DNA from: Aphanomyces cochlioides
Lineage: Eukaryota > Oomycota > Saprolegniomycetes > Saprolegniales > Verrucalvaceae
Direction: 5' to 3'
NCBI GenBank assembly: GCA_019828595.1
Contig: JAHQRK010000020.1
Span: forward strand, 434,001 to 498,000
Length of the DNA stretch: 64,000 nucleotides
Positions 10,608 through 22,071 of this stretch are shown here, piece after piece. Each line of letters opens with the position of its first letter. Position 1 is the stretch's first letter. A model generated the notes under the pieces. That model worked only from the letters and a program-made list of their open reading frames with translations, had not been told where the DNA came from and searched no databases. A program made the translations under genes and the position numbers.

Positions 10608-12091
10608 GTGTGTTGCAAACTGCGGCAAGGACGGATGTTCATGGAGTCGTTCGTTTTCTCGTTCAGCAGCACCTTGTCCTTTCTTTTTTCACAGTGGTGG
10701 AAAGCATCGAGGGGACTTCAACAAAAAATATCATATTTTAGGTAAGGTGCAACTTTGAACCAAAATATCCAGTTCTGACGTACCTGTGACAGAGTATACG
10801 TAGTTAAATATAAATATTCGAATGTTATTCATATTTGAAGGTTCAAACGATGGTCCCAAGTCCTTCTTAACCACTTAAGCGGTCAAAAGGCACATGAATA
10901 TCGTTGTTTATCGGATAAATGCATTATCAGTCTTTTTAATTCATGGAAATGGAATTGAATAAACGTATTTTATTGCATATCGTTCTCTCAATTATCGTCC
11001 ATCATTTGCAAAATCAAAATAATCGAATATGAGAGACTTCGATCATCCAACCAATTTTTCTTGAACCTCTTGAAAAATTATGTGATCAGTTTTGTCAAAA
11101 AATTTCAATTAAACAGGTTATAGAATATAAGGATGAAAAATGAATATCACTCTCGATCGTTTCTTGTAACCTATGTCAGTTCGAAAATAATTTCTTTCAA
11201 TTCTGCTCAAAATAATTCCAAGAATGAATGTCTCACCGTGAACAAGAAATTAAAAATAGAGAATATTGTCGTTTGGGTCCAAAACTGGAAATTTGAGATG
11301 TTTTGAAAATGTTTCAATTAATTGACGCATACACTACTTAAAGTTTACGCCAACAATTTCTTATATTGCCCTCGATCATAACCATTAAATAGTGTAATTT
11401 CAAACGTTTTAAATGTTTGAAAACATGTTCGAAACATTCATTTTCTTTTCACTTGAAATTTGTATGCGTCAATTGTTGCGTCAATTTGCTTGCGTTCCCG
11501 TTTTTTATTAAAACCACAATAATAAAGAAGTATTGGAGCGTGCTGCAAGCAAGGCCTCTTTCGAGTAGGATTTTTATGAGTCTCTGTTTAGCACAAAAAG
11601 TTGACTCCAAGTTCATCCATGTACTTTTGGGAGTCAGATTTTCAGCTGATGAAAAATGATTGGTCAGTACAGTGACTTGAAATGTTTGAGCATGGTGAGC
11701 ATGGTATCTCCTACAGAGACCTACAAAGCCATCGCTCCTGCACGCACAATAGCTCTATTCCTCGGCTAAAGCGGCGAGAGGGTATTGCTCGGTCAGCTCG
11801 TCCATCAACTGAAGAAACAACTATAGCAACCACAGTGGAAGCATTGTGTTCTGGCTTGCGTGGTGTGCCTCGATCCATCGCTCATCAAAGCAAAATAATA
11901 ATAAAATAGAATAAAATGCAAAAAGAGACCAAAAAGACCTCGCTGACCTCTTTTTGGAAAATTCGATGAAAAAAGATATGAGAAGTGTTTTGATTGGCTC
12001 CGTCTCTGTCCGAAAACTACTCGAACGAGGTCCATATAATAGGACAGAGACTTGAACCAAGAAAATCCCTTATGCCTTTATGATTTAGGCT
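10608..12091. other. AT-rich intergenic region, no gene supported
   Basis: About 1.5 kb, strongly AT-rich from 10740 to 11700. Short open frames have no domain and no consistent splice pattern. Bases 11991–12033 resemble the right end of the Harbinger element that begins at 12095 and are reported separately. Confidence 0.5.
11991..12033 (+). repeat. Copy resembling the right end of the adjacent Harbinger element
   Basis: The stretch starting GATTGGCTCCGTCTCTGTC and ending GAACGAGGTCC parallels 14611–14653, which starts GATTGGCTC and ends GGAACAGGTCC. It is in the same orientation, just outside the left end of the element. It may be a leftover end of a second copy or part of a small relative. 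Similarity was judged by eye. Confidence 0.4.
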
Positions 12092-12255
12092 TTAGGACCT
12101 GTTCCAAGTAAGGATGGGAGAATGAGCAAGAACGAGCAGAAATTGAAATTCGTCTTGTTCGCCGGCTCATTCTTGTTCGACCAATGGATTATGATTGGAT
12201 GAAATAACTTCCAGTAAATGCGCAACACATCAACGTCCATTTCTGTGTTTGGAAG

Positions 12256-13274
12256 ATGCCTCCCAAGACCAAGACCAAGCCATCGAAGATGACCAAGGCG
12301 CAACTCGTCGAGCAGTTCCAACTACTTCAGCGACATGTCTCTCTCATCACAGCCACATCTCAAGGCTCCCGAGTTGATACACCCGCCACTCACGACGTGA
12401 CCTCGACGACTGGACCGACCGCAAAGCGCGATTTCGACACACTAGTTATGGCGAAATCGACCGACGCCGTCGGTACAGTCGTCGAGCTTCCGGTTGTATA
12501 CACCCAAGACATGGTTTCTACATTACTGGAGCTGCAATATACATCGTTCAAAGCAGCTTTCAATGGAAATTTGTCCAGCAAGCAACTCAGCGTCCTCTGG
12601 GCAAAGCTTGCATTGCGCTTCAATATCATGACGGATCAACCTCGAAAAGTACTTCAACTTACCAACTACCATATTAACTTGCTGTGAATTCTAGGTATCT
12701 GTCGATTCATTGAGAAACAAGCTAAGAAAGTTGCGCGCTGAGTTTATTACCATACAACATGGATTGAAAGCTACGGGGAATGATGAAATAGCGTCCCCAA
12801 AGCTACCCGAGTACTACAGCGATATGCTGGTTGCTTACTCTGACCTGCATGGTATTGGTGACATTGAGTTTGGGATGGAACGTGCTCCTCTTGTCGATGA
12901 TTCGGGAGATCACACTGATGGTAAGAGCAACGTGCAGAAGTCACCATGATTATGATGGAGTAGACATGGAATTAACAGCATCAAACGCGAACAAACGCAA
13001 GATGGAAATTGAAAGAGAAATCCAACGTCAACGCCACGGACGCAAAAAGCACCAGCCGGACTTGACCTCAGGGCTCAACAGCCTTGGGGAAATGCTATCA
13101 AATGGACTTGTCGAGGCTGCAAAAGTCAACGCGAGCCGCAACGCCCCTGACAATGATCTCTTGGGACAGATGTCACAAATAATGGACCTCATGAAAGACA
13201 CAAAGGCAAGCATTGACAAAACAAATGAGGTCAACGACAAGATGCTTGAGTTTCTCAAGAGTAAGTTTGACTAA
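12256..13274 (+). CDS. Harbinger-associated Myb/SANT-like DNA-binding protein
   Basis: Harbinger elements carry a second gene whose Myb/SANT-like product helps bring the transposase to the element ends. Three exons (12256–12648, 12695–12920, 12964–13274) join across 46- and 43-nt GT–AG introns to give 309 residues. Features are a basic N-terminus (MPPKTKTKPSKM), a helical segment around VYTQDMVSTLLELQYTSF and LSVLWAKLALRFNI that fits a trihelix/Myb-like fold, and a C-terminal charged region (ASNANKRKMEIEREIQRQR) likely to be coiled coil. Both splices keep the frame, so this gene looks intact although its partner transposase is not. The assignment rests mainly on position inside the element and general architecture. 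Confidence 0.7.
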
Positions 13275-13300
13275 GACTTGGCATGAGCTTCATCGATCGA

Positions 13301-14440
13301 TTACAATTCAACATTGTTAAAAATGAATTGTTTGATAGAATCTCTTGTTCTTTGCGCACACGGCCCTTCCACTTGATTGAGATCTTCATCCAGCACTGTG
13401 TCGCCACCAATATGCATCCACTCAGGAAATTCATTGGGCTCGATTTCAAGTGTTTCTTCATTGTAATCAATAAACCAGTTGTGCAAGACTAAACTCACTT
13501 CGATCAAGCGAGCCATATCACTCGGGTGATGATGCAGCAGCTCGATTTTAAAGATTCGAAACTTGTTTTTCCACAAGCCAAATGCGCATTCCACGACCAT
13601 GCGACTGCGACTATGAACCAAGTTGTATTTTGTTTCGTCGTCGGGCATGCCATAGAAGATTGTGTATGGCGTCATTATGTGAGAATACAATTTGTAACCT
13701 GCATCGGCTAGAAAACAGCCCCCCTTGGCACTTTTTGATGGCACGTACGACCGAACTCAGAGAAGTTGAACAGTGACTTGTCATTTTGACTCCCAGATCG
13801 CAACGAGTACGACATGAACTTCATGCGGTGGTTGACAACAGCTTGCATATTGAACGCGGGAAATCCTTTGCGACAATACCAGCCAGTAAAGTTTTCAAAG
13901 CGCTTCACTGATATCAAACTTCCATCAATAGCTCCGTATGCATTGGGAAAACCAAGAGAGTCAAATCCAAATTCGTATAGCTTCCCAGCCGTCGTTCGAC
14001 GTTGGCAGTGTGATGACATCCAAAACGTAACAGAGTTGAATAACCAAAAGGACTTGATTACAGCATTCGTACGCTCTTGTTTTTGAAATGCCAAACAATG
14101 CGGCTGTCGATTCGACGCCGTCTGAATGAGTCAGATAGTGAATCAAACAGGCCACACGGTCATCAATACCGAACGTATTTCGATGGTGGAGGGGAGGGTG
14201 AACACGATGCCAAGCAGACTCAACATTCTCGACGATGCGGGCGTACGTCGAGCGAGAACATCGTAAATGTCGTAAAAACCACGCGTCCAGGTTAGCGCTT
14301 GACTTTACAAGCTTCCAGGTGTTGCTTGGAACCGTGAATGTGTTTGCCTTTGGTGTGCGATTACTTCGACCATCAAAGGTCGATAAAACGGCGGCAACAA
14401 CGGCAAGAACCGAGACACAAAGTACAACTTCTTTCTCCAT
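13301..14440 (-). pseudogene. Harbinger DDE transposase, broken by two frameshifts
   Basis: Fragments in three frames read together as one HARBI1-like transposase. They are a helical N-terminal region (FGIDDRVACLIHYLTHSDG), then GFPNAYGAIDGSLISVKR with the first catalytic Asp, then FLADAGYKLYSHIMTPY with the second, and SRSRMVVECAFGLWKNKFRIF with the catalytic Glu. The frame changes near 13981 (one extra T is needed to be dropped) and in a run of six G near 13722 (one base short). Neither position offers a plausible intron. Either the copy has decayed or these are sequencing indels; the second lies in a homopolymer. Confidence 0.82.
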
Positions 14441-14656
14441 TCCAAAGTGGACGAATAAGTGGTGTTGGAGAGGAGCCATTGTTCATTCACTACTGGCTAA
14501 AAGCAGTATATATTTCATCCAATATCTATCAATTATAGCTGGAATGACCTGGAATGGCCCTCTGTGGGTCGGCTGACAATTTTGAACTCAGAACGAGATG
14601 GAACGTGATTTGATTGGCTCTACCCCGTCTGAAAAGTTAGTTGGAACAGGTCCTTA

Positions 14657-15098
14657 ATAAACTGTAGAAATTGTGGATTTAAAAATAGGCCCATCGTTTT
14701 ATATCACGCGACTGTAATATGGAGTTTATATTTTTCTATTTCTGGAATTTCAATAAATTCAATATTAAATTATCTAAGAAGAGGTGCATCGCAGACACGG
14801 ACAAGTCAACTTGCATCAATTTGGCTTGTTGTTGAAAGCTATACCTGGTGTTAAGACTCTATTTTAAACGCAGGTAGTGTTGGTATTGTAAGCTTGAAGT
14901 GATAGAATGCCTAAACAGGGGGAAGTTGAGGATAGATCGTCATAAAAAGAGATAAATATGGCACCAATTCTTGATAGCTGGTCAAATATAAATTTATTTC
15001 GCAAGAAATTTAATTGGTAAATGTTTGAAAAAAAGATATTTTTAGAGAATTATCCGTATATTTATCCGAATATTGTGCATTCAGCATCATTCAGTGGT
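14657..15098. other. AT-rich intergenic stretch
   Basis: Lies between the Harbinger element and the coiled-coil gene. Long A/T runs, a few TATCCG-type words near 15052, no gene seen. Confidence 0.5.
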
Positions 15099-15833
15099 AT
15101 GAGCATGCTGGCAACCGACAAATCGGCCAAGTGGCCATCTCACGTACGTGGAACCGCGTGGGAGGACAAAGGAATCACCTTCTTCATGGTATAGGAAATG
15201 GAAAGCAATGTGCCGCTTTTCGAGCGCGAGCGCCGCCAAGATTCGCAATTTGTTCTGCGACTCCAGAACGAATTGGCGGAAACGAAGCGGTTGTTGGAAG
15301 TACAAACGAGACAACAGAACGAAATGGTGCGGATCAACGAAGATCTTGAGCGACGGCTTGAAAACGAAGCGTGTGAACGTATCAATTTAGACGCGTTGAA
15401 AGCGGACGACGAGAAAAAATGGGCGATGGAACGCGCGCGATTTGAAGAAGAAATGAAAGCATGGGAGAAGAAATTCGACGACGAAGTGAAACGCCGTGCA
15501 ATTGTCGAAGAGCGCTTGCGTCGTGCTGAAAAAGAATTGTACCGCATGCATCAAAAGAAATACGACATTGAAAAGGCCGTGCGACGCGAAGAAAGCGAGA
15601 AACGCAAGCACGAAGTGTACATCAAAGACAGCTTGACAAACCGATCGTCCATGTCGTCGTCGCGCCATGCTTCGTCGATCGGACCCTCCAGTCTCCCTTC
15701 CTATTTAAGCATCCCGCCACCAAATACCGCCAATGCTGGACCTGCGTCCTTGCTTAATCCTCGCGATTCCAAGCCTGCTGCCGTACGACAGAGGCAAGCT
15801 TTGAGCTCTGCCATGGATTTCTTTGGCCTGTAA
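15099..15833 (+). CDS. Coiled-coil protein, function unknown
   Basis: Two exons (15099–15143 and 15195–15833) joined across a 51-nt intron give 227 residues. From about residue 20 to 150 the protein is an almost uninterrupted charged coiled coil (for example NELAETKRLLEVQTRQQ and RRAIVEERLRRAEKELYRM). The last 70 residues are Ser/Pro-rich and end in a short hydrophobic motif, SAMDFFGL. The single-codon-phase splice and the clean stop support a real gene. Such proteins are often cytoskeletal or basal-body linked, but nothing here identifies a partner. It lies 144 bases upstream of the channel gene on the same strand. Confidence 0.75.
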
Positions 15834-15976
15834 TATGTTGCTTCATGTCAAAACTCCCTTGTCTCGTGTGTTCCTCGCGGTGGTTGCGGCGGTGATGATG
15901 GCGGCGACGGGTTATTTGTTACGCACTCGTCCACTTTTATTCGGTTTCATCGTTGTTTCGTCGTTTCGTAGCCAGG

Positions 15977-18613
15977 ATGGCCAAGGGAGATCGGCGACGA
16001 CCCTACACCGTGGATCCCATGATGGCGTCCGCGGCGTCGTCTCGAGACACGGACATACATCGCCACGTCAAAGTCGTCGTGGATAATCCAACATCGCTCG
16101 TGCACGTCGCGGTGAATGCAGACCCAGCGGCCAAGATGAGTATTTCGTTGACGTCGCCACTCCAGAAAATCCTCAAAGGCAACAGAACACCGTCGCCTCC
16201 ACCGCCGCTGTGTCGTGTCCATATTGCTAATGGCGAGGATGGTCCTGGCGAAAACAGCAGCGGTACTCATCCACCAAAGCTGCAATCTCCACCACCACCA
16301 TCGCCTTCACATGAACGATTCAAACGAAGTCTGAGCTTTGTCGCGGCGACGACACGCAGCTACGACCCCAATGTCCTCCGCCGGACGCTCCAGGAAATGC
16401 AAGAAGGCGCCAGGTACTCGTACGTGTTGCATCCTCTCTCGATGGCGAAAACGCTCTGGGATCTCTCGACGGCCATGTGGGTGCTCGTCTACTGCTGGCT
16501 CGTCCCGACGCAAGTATGCTTTGAGTCGTGGGTTCCCGAAGACGACACGCATGATCTAATGCTCTTCTTTGACGTCTGGTTTATCCTCGACATGGTTTTG
16601 CGCTTTCGGACGGGCATCGTCGAGTGTGGCGTCGTGATTCTCAATCCCAAAGTGATCTCCGCGAGGTATACCCGCTCTGCGTGGTTCTACGTCGATCTCT
16701 TCTCGTCGTTTCCGATTGAAATATTCTTTCCATCGGCAATTGACTCGGCAACCAGCGCGACGACGCGGCATTCCGTCAAAATGGTCAAATATCTCAAGGT
16801 ATGCTCGCTTCTTGGAGCTTTCAAGGTTGAGTTCTCGTTGTGTAGCTGCCAAAACTACTTCGCCTTGGACGTCTGCTGACGAATGTGCGCCGATATAAAG
16901 GCTACACTGGAATCCTCACCGCCATGGGCTCGCTCTTCTTCTTGACACACATCGCGGCGTGCATTTGGGTCGTCTTGGTCAATCCATGCGATGAACATAC
17001 GTCGGCGTTTGAGCCGTTGTGCGATTCCTCGGGTTTTTCTGACTTGTACGCCATGGCCTTCGTCGTTGCGCTTGGAACGCTCCTTGGTGTCGCCAATGCA
17101 CCGATCGATAGCTCCGCGACGATCCTGGGAGGTGCTCACAAGACTGGTACGTCGTTTCCCTCATGGGACTACTTGGGGTTTACATTGGAATCAAAGGCAC
17201 TGCGCCGAGAAGTTTGTACATTTGGTCGGCGATAGTTCAGCCGATGGGGACAGTCTACTTGGCGCTCATCTTTGGCAATGTGATCACAATTGTCCACAGC
17301 TTCAATCGCATCGGGAACGCATTCCGCAAGAAGATGGACCACATTTACTACGAGATGGAGTCGCTCAATCTGCCCAAATCGATCCAGGTACGCTGCTTCC
17401 TCTGTATTTCCATGGAGCCCAATGGCTTGGATCTAGTCGCGCGTCTTGGCGTATTACGACTACTTGTGGGTCAATGTAAGTGTGGACTTGAGCTGGAAGA
17501 GTGGAAAGCTTGACGGTCGATGGCATTGTAGAATCGAAATCTATGCGACACGATGATGCTCCTGCGAGATCAAAGCATGTCCGAGCCACTGCGCCATCAA
17601 ATCGCCATCTACTTGTACAAAGACCAACTCGTCAAAGTCCCCTTCTTTCAACACGCATCGGATGACATCCTCGGCATGATTTGCATGCTCCTCCGCCAAG
17701 TTGTCTACATGCCAAATGATTTTATCTTCAAGGAGGTAACCCACACACCGACCATCGCAAAATTCCGCAACACTCACGTTAGGGAGAAATCGGCCGCGAA
17801 TTGTACATGATTGCCAAAGGCTGTGTCGAAGTGCTTCCATCGGAGCAGCCTGGCACGCACTCGGACAAACCGATTCTCCTCGCGGATGGCGATTTCTTTG
17901 GCGAAATCGGCATCGTCATGGAGGTGTTCCGTACGCGCTCTGTGCGCACCAAGACCATGACGGAGCTTTGTATCTTGACGCGGGATGTAAGATTCCATTG
18001 ATGTAGCGCACAAGGCTCATGAAAGTCGCAGGGATTCAACAGCATCTTGGGCGACTTTCCAGAATTTGCCAACGAAATGAAGAAACTCGTCGTCACGCGC
18101 GTCTCGATGTTGTATGGAAATCGCAACTTGCCGCCCGACACGCTCGACAAGATCAAACAAATCGCTGAGAAGAACATGCAGCGACGCATCAAAGCCTATG
18201 GTGAAATCGTCCAACATAGCCGACGTCGGCCCCAGTCGACAATGTTTATGGGTCGTCGTGGGCAAAAGTTCGACTTGTCGAAACGCCTCGACATGATGCC
18301 GCCCAATTCAAGTTCCACCTCGACAACTACGACGACTACAACGACGACGGACGAGTCGAAAGACACGAACGAAGCCAGTGAAGCGACCTATCATGCCAAT
18401 TCGAGTGACTCGGACGACGAAGACGACGAGATTGACGAGAAACTCTTGTCTGCCAAAGTATGGAAGCTCGTGCGGGAGATGAAACGACTCAAGGCGACTA
18501 CGACTGCACGCCATGACCAGCTCAATGCCACGATGGAGAAAATGCTCGCGACTCTGACAACGCTGCAAGCCCAAGTCGCTCCACAGGCTGTGGAGCGACT
18601 TGGGAACAATTAA
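15977..18613 (+). CDS. Six-transmembrane cation channel with cyclic-nucleotide-binding-type domain (CNG/HCN/EAG-like)
   Basis: Seven exons (15977–16798, 16846–17146, 17197–17387, 17437–17475, 17532–17735, 17783–17986, 18032–18613) join in frame to 780 residues. After a Pro-rich N-terminus comes the S1 region (HPLSMAKTLWDLSTAMW). S4 is basic (KLPKLLRLGRLLTNVRRYK), followed by S5, a pore segment and S6 (GTVYLALIFGNVITIVHSF). The C-linker leads to a CNBD-type beta barrel with FFGEIGIVMEV and RTRSVRTKTMTELCIL. A helical tail holds an acidic Ser/Asp stretch and a final coiled coil. The pore-loop reads TLLGVANAP where K+ channels have TVGYGD, so ion selectivity is uncertain. Whether the domain binds nucleotide cannot be told. 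Channels of this kind are numerous in oomycetes; a plasma-membrane or flagellar role is inference. Confidence 0.88.
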
Positions 18614-19821
18614 TGGAAAATCCCTTATATGGCCCTACTTTTTACGGCATAATTGAGGGGGATCGCTTCTCTGATACCCGTAACAATGGCTATAACGACC
18701 CAACACGGACATGGTTATTGCAATCATTAATGAAAAGGGCCCTGGTGATCGGCGTCATGGTTGAAATGGTCATATTTAATGTGCTCTGGGTCACAATGGC
18801 CCTGATAATGGCTGTTGATGCATGAGATTCCCTCATCCAGGGAAGCTCGGCTTCCTTACCGCTGGGCAACTTCTGCTGGCAGAAGAGTACGAGCAATACA
18901 TTCTCTAATGTTAAAATACATAAAGTACTTCATGTGCAAGAACCACATACAATCTAAGCGATTCATTGCTCAAGACCTAAGCTTTGTCCTTCCAACTTCC
19001 AATATAGTGGGGCGACTTTTTTCAAAGGCAAAGCTTGTCTTGTGTTGTGTGCTGAGGTTTGAGCCATAACCAGCCACGCACAGGCGTGTCCCACGGGCGA
19101 CAGCCGAGTGCTGTACTTTCTGGAAAGATGCAACAAGATGAAGCTGTGTATTGCATGCTTAGTTGAAGACAACGAGATCTTGCGACCGGTCGGCCCAAAG
19201 GGTGCAGCGCAACCCTTCAGCCAGCACCAGGTCCAGATCGTCAGTTCCAAATTGGTTCCGTATTGGGTTCTACTGGGATAAGTTAATCAATTGCATTTCC
19301 ATGGAGGCGGCACTCCCCTAGCAGTGTGTTGATAGACTTACCGCGGGTAGTTTCACCACATCTTGACAGATCGACGATTGTCGTTGCTTCCAGTGAATTT
19401 CGAAATGGATCTATTTTTAGCCGCCAATCAGCGCATTTGGGATGTCCAACTACTTCAGCTAAAATTAGACTAGCTGCACAAAGATGAATATGTACTGGTG
19501 CTGTTCCATACTGCGCCTAAAGGTTCCCTTATTGAGGGGCCAGATGAAAATATTGCCCTAATTACGCTGAGTGTCCGAGCAAACTACCCTAGTTATGTCT
19601 AGCTATGGATCCACAATCCCTAGATATGGCAACAGATTTGTGTTCCACCACTAGATAGGGTGTCCTCGGCGTCCTCCAGCCCTTCTTTTCCATAATATTT
19701 TTCCCAGCCTTGTCCACAGCCATCGACACAAGCGCGAGAATGAAGACATTGCCGACAGAAACGATGGAAATAACATTGTTGACGGGTTAAATAGGCGACA
19801 GGCAACACTTAGGATAGCAGT
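18614..19821. other. Intergenic region without supported gene
   Basis: A short open frame directly after the channel stop (18613–18825) has no domain or splice support. The remaining sequence has mixed composition with no clear repeat ends. Confidence 0.45.
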
Positions 19822-20313
19822 TTAGCTGGCATGATGCATGAGACGATAATGCTGAGTGCACATGCCTTGACGACGAGCTTTCTTGCCACAGTTGGCGACG
19901 TCGCAAGGACGACCACCGCCGTGGCGAATGCAATAGCCGTTGCCACGATCTTTGGCTCGACACGACTCTTCCTTGCACGACCGTTTGCCTCCATGTCGAT
20001 GACACAGTCCATTTCGTTGGGACACTCGTTCGCATCCTTCGACCGTGCAGTACTTGGAGAGTCGCCATCGTGGTTTCGTCGCTTGTGCTAATTTCTTGGA
20101 CGCGTCTGGGACCATGGCTGGAAACGATGCCAAGGGGGCAATCTCATGGTGCAAATCGCGTTGGGGCGACAATGACTGACGATGCAGGAGCGCGGTAATC
20201 GATGGCAATGCCTTTGGCGTCGACGGGGCGGTCTTGGTGATTTTGATCATCGATGGAAGCAGCACGACGTCTTCAGGGCCAGCCCAGCCGCGGACATTTT
20301 GAATTGACAACAT
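19822..20313 (-). CDS. Cys/His-rich zinc protein with three CX4CX9CX2H repeats
   Basis: The C-terminal third has three back-to-back units with identical spacing, C-x4-C-x9-C-x2-H: CTVEGCERVSQRNGLCHRH, then CKEESCRAKDRGNGYCIRH, then CDVANCGKKARRQGMCTQH. The spacers are HGG-type. Each unit can bind one zinc ion. Units like these are common in oomycete proteins and in the N-terminal part of some plant WRKY-19-like proteins, where they are presumed to bind nucleic acid or protein. I chose the Met that opens MLSIQNVRGWAG. The frame stays open to an ATG at 20403, and other open frames up to about 20660 suggest a further upstream exon, but I could not fix a splice. The domain is secure; the 5' end is not. 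Confidence 0.68.
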   Translation of the reverse strand: MLSIQNVRGWAGPEDVVLLPSMIKITKTAPSTPKALPSITALLHRQSLSPQRDLHHEIAPLASFPAMVPDASKKLAQATKPRWRLSKYCTVEGCERVSQRNGLCHRHGGKRSCKEESCRAKDRGNGYCIRHGGGRPCDVANCGKKARRQGMCTQHYRLMHHAS

Positions 20314-20666
20314 GGCGGCGTATTGAAAAATGTACGCACACTCGGTGGTGCCTTGGAATCCAATTTGTCGTCGAGCCACGAGCAGCTGGCGTTGAAGAAA
20401 CACTCGACCAACAAATCATCAGATGGGAGACGTGGTGCTGAGAAATCGAGTGCGGTACTGCCATGGGATGCACGTGGCTGCCGTCGCTGTCCACAGTCCA
20501 ATGGAGGAGAAATCGCCAACTCCGTGGCAAACGACGCAAGAGAGCGGCTCCAGGCGGCGTCGCCGATGCCAGTTGCCGCTCTGAATGCTCCATCGCGCTC
20601 ATGGGTGCATCGCCGAGAGGATGTGGACTGACTGGTTCCCCATGGCGGACTTCCATGTTTGTGCAA

Positions 20667-21520
20667 TCAGAGTTATGTCAACCAAGTCATGTGCAGTGGA
20701 TTGTCTCATTTTAAAAATATTTAAAACCTAAATTTGAATTTTAAAAGCATTTAAAATAAGTTTCGAGGCACTGGGCGGATTACCACTTCAACAAATTCAA
20801 AGCGTCCTGTGTGCCGCGTCGCCGCTCGGTCGAGTTTTAGCGACGTGCAAGAACTGAATGCGCATTTTTAGAAACATGAACTGTGATGCAAGAGCGTCCC
20901 AATTTTCAAGGTGAGATTGAATGGACGCCAAATCGCCCAACGTGGTCGAATTGTTCAACGGCGGCGGTGGTGGTTTGGATAAGGACAATTTCATAGACAA
21001 GTTGATTAGACTTGGATAAAGTAAACTGGAGCACCTACATGGCTTTTCCAACATTCGTGTGTGGCTGGAAGGAGCTTCCAATGCGGTGCAACGCCACACC
21101 CATCAGGGCTTGGGTTGCCTCCTCTCTTTCTTCGAACATGCGCAATCACGAAAAGAGACGCTTGGACGCGACAAGCTTTGTCTCGGCATAAAAAGTACAG
21201 CAGTCGATGTCACAGTCGACAACCTCTTAGAATCCATAATATATGAAACATAAACTATGAATTTACACAAGTTATAAGAAAATACAGACTATTTGTTACT
21301 AGTACATACGGTGTCTTGAGTTTATGAATTTTAGTTTATAAGATATATTGATTTACAAATTGGATGAAAACCAAAACTGTCAGAATTAATAATTAACTGA
21401 CTGTCTATGGGTGTAGTTTAGCAGCGAGGAAAACTCACTGGAACCCACAGGTGATCATTACAAAGTGTGCGAGAGGAATGCAAGGATTAGTTTGAAGCAA
21501 GAAGATCAGCTCTATCTTTC
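20667..21520. other. AT-rich intergenic region
   Basis: No supported gene. A minus-strand open frame around 20800–21100 has no domain. Confidence 0.45.
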
Positions 21521-21523
21521 TTA

Positions 21524-21808
21524 GGGCCTGGTCGCCGAACATTCCATCCATGCTTCAGGGACGGATTCAGGCTTCTGATTGGTCAATTCCAATAATTTCC
21601 GGATAATGGGGTCGTTCATGCTTTTCGGATAAACTCATGCAGGAACGCCTTTTTCCAGGCAGAGAAGATCCATCTCTGCCTCAACAAGTCTGTTCCTGCT
21701 TTTCAAGAAAATCGAAAAAATACTTTTTGATATTTTTCAAAAAAACTTCCAAAAAATTCCGGATAACGTTCCTGCCTACCAGGGATGGATTCTTCCCCGA
21801 CCAGGCCC
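21524..21808. mobile_element. Harbinger-like MITE, 285 bp, TTA target duplication
   Basis: Ends read GGGCCTGGTCGCCGAACATT (left) and, in reverse complement, GGGCCTGGTCGGGGAAGAAT (right). They are identical over the first 11 bases and similar for about 25. Each end is flanked by TTA (21521–21523 and 21809–21811). There is no coding sequence inside. The short length, inverted ends and 3-bp TTA duplication fit a non-autonomous PIF/Harbinger derivative. Confidence 0.75.
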
Positions 21809-22020
21809 TTACCACCCTGCTGGCTTTGCCCAGAAAGACGGTAAGACTGTTGAAGGAACGAGGATGAGAGGGCTAAATGCTGAAGATATGCCTTCTTCTC
21901 GTTTCATGATGTTGAATGGAAGTCCACCATACTGGTGGAATCGTTGCGTAGCTCAGAGTTGACCTCTGAAGGCGGTAATCGCAAATACTCCAGTATAAAT
22001 TTGAGGCCCCCTAATTAATT

Positions 22021-22071
22021 TGTCGTGGTACAGTCTGTACCACGACACCGTACAACTGTACCGTACAGTTG
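22021..22071. repeat. Two consecutive perfect inverted repeats (hairpins)
   Basis: TGTCGTGGTACA / TGTACCACGACA (22021–22032 and 22036–22047) are 12-bp arms with a 3-base loop. CAACTGTAC / GTACAGTTG (22053–22061 and 22063–22071) are 9-bp arms with a 1-base loop. They may be the terminus of a mobile element. Confidence 0.7.

Larger units (their letters stand above)
12095..14653. mobile_element. PIF/Harbinger-type DNA transposon, about 2.56 kb, TTA target duplication
   Basis: Terminal inverted repeats GGACCTGTTCCAA (12095–12107) and TTGGAACAGGTCC (14641–14653) are perfect over 13 bp. Each end is flanked by TTA (12092–12094 and 14654–14656), the 3-bp target duplication typical of the PIF/Harbinger superfamily. 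Inside are the two expected genes in convergent orientation: a Myb/SANT-like DNA-binding protein on plus and a DDE transposase on minus. The transposase is frameshifted, so this copy is probably not autonomous. Confidence 0.88.

Noticed and set aside
18613..18825. Short open frame directly after the channel gene
   Set aside because: No domain, no splice support, and it overlaps the stop of the channel gene.
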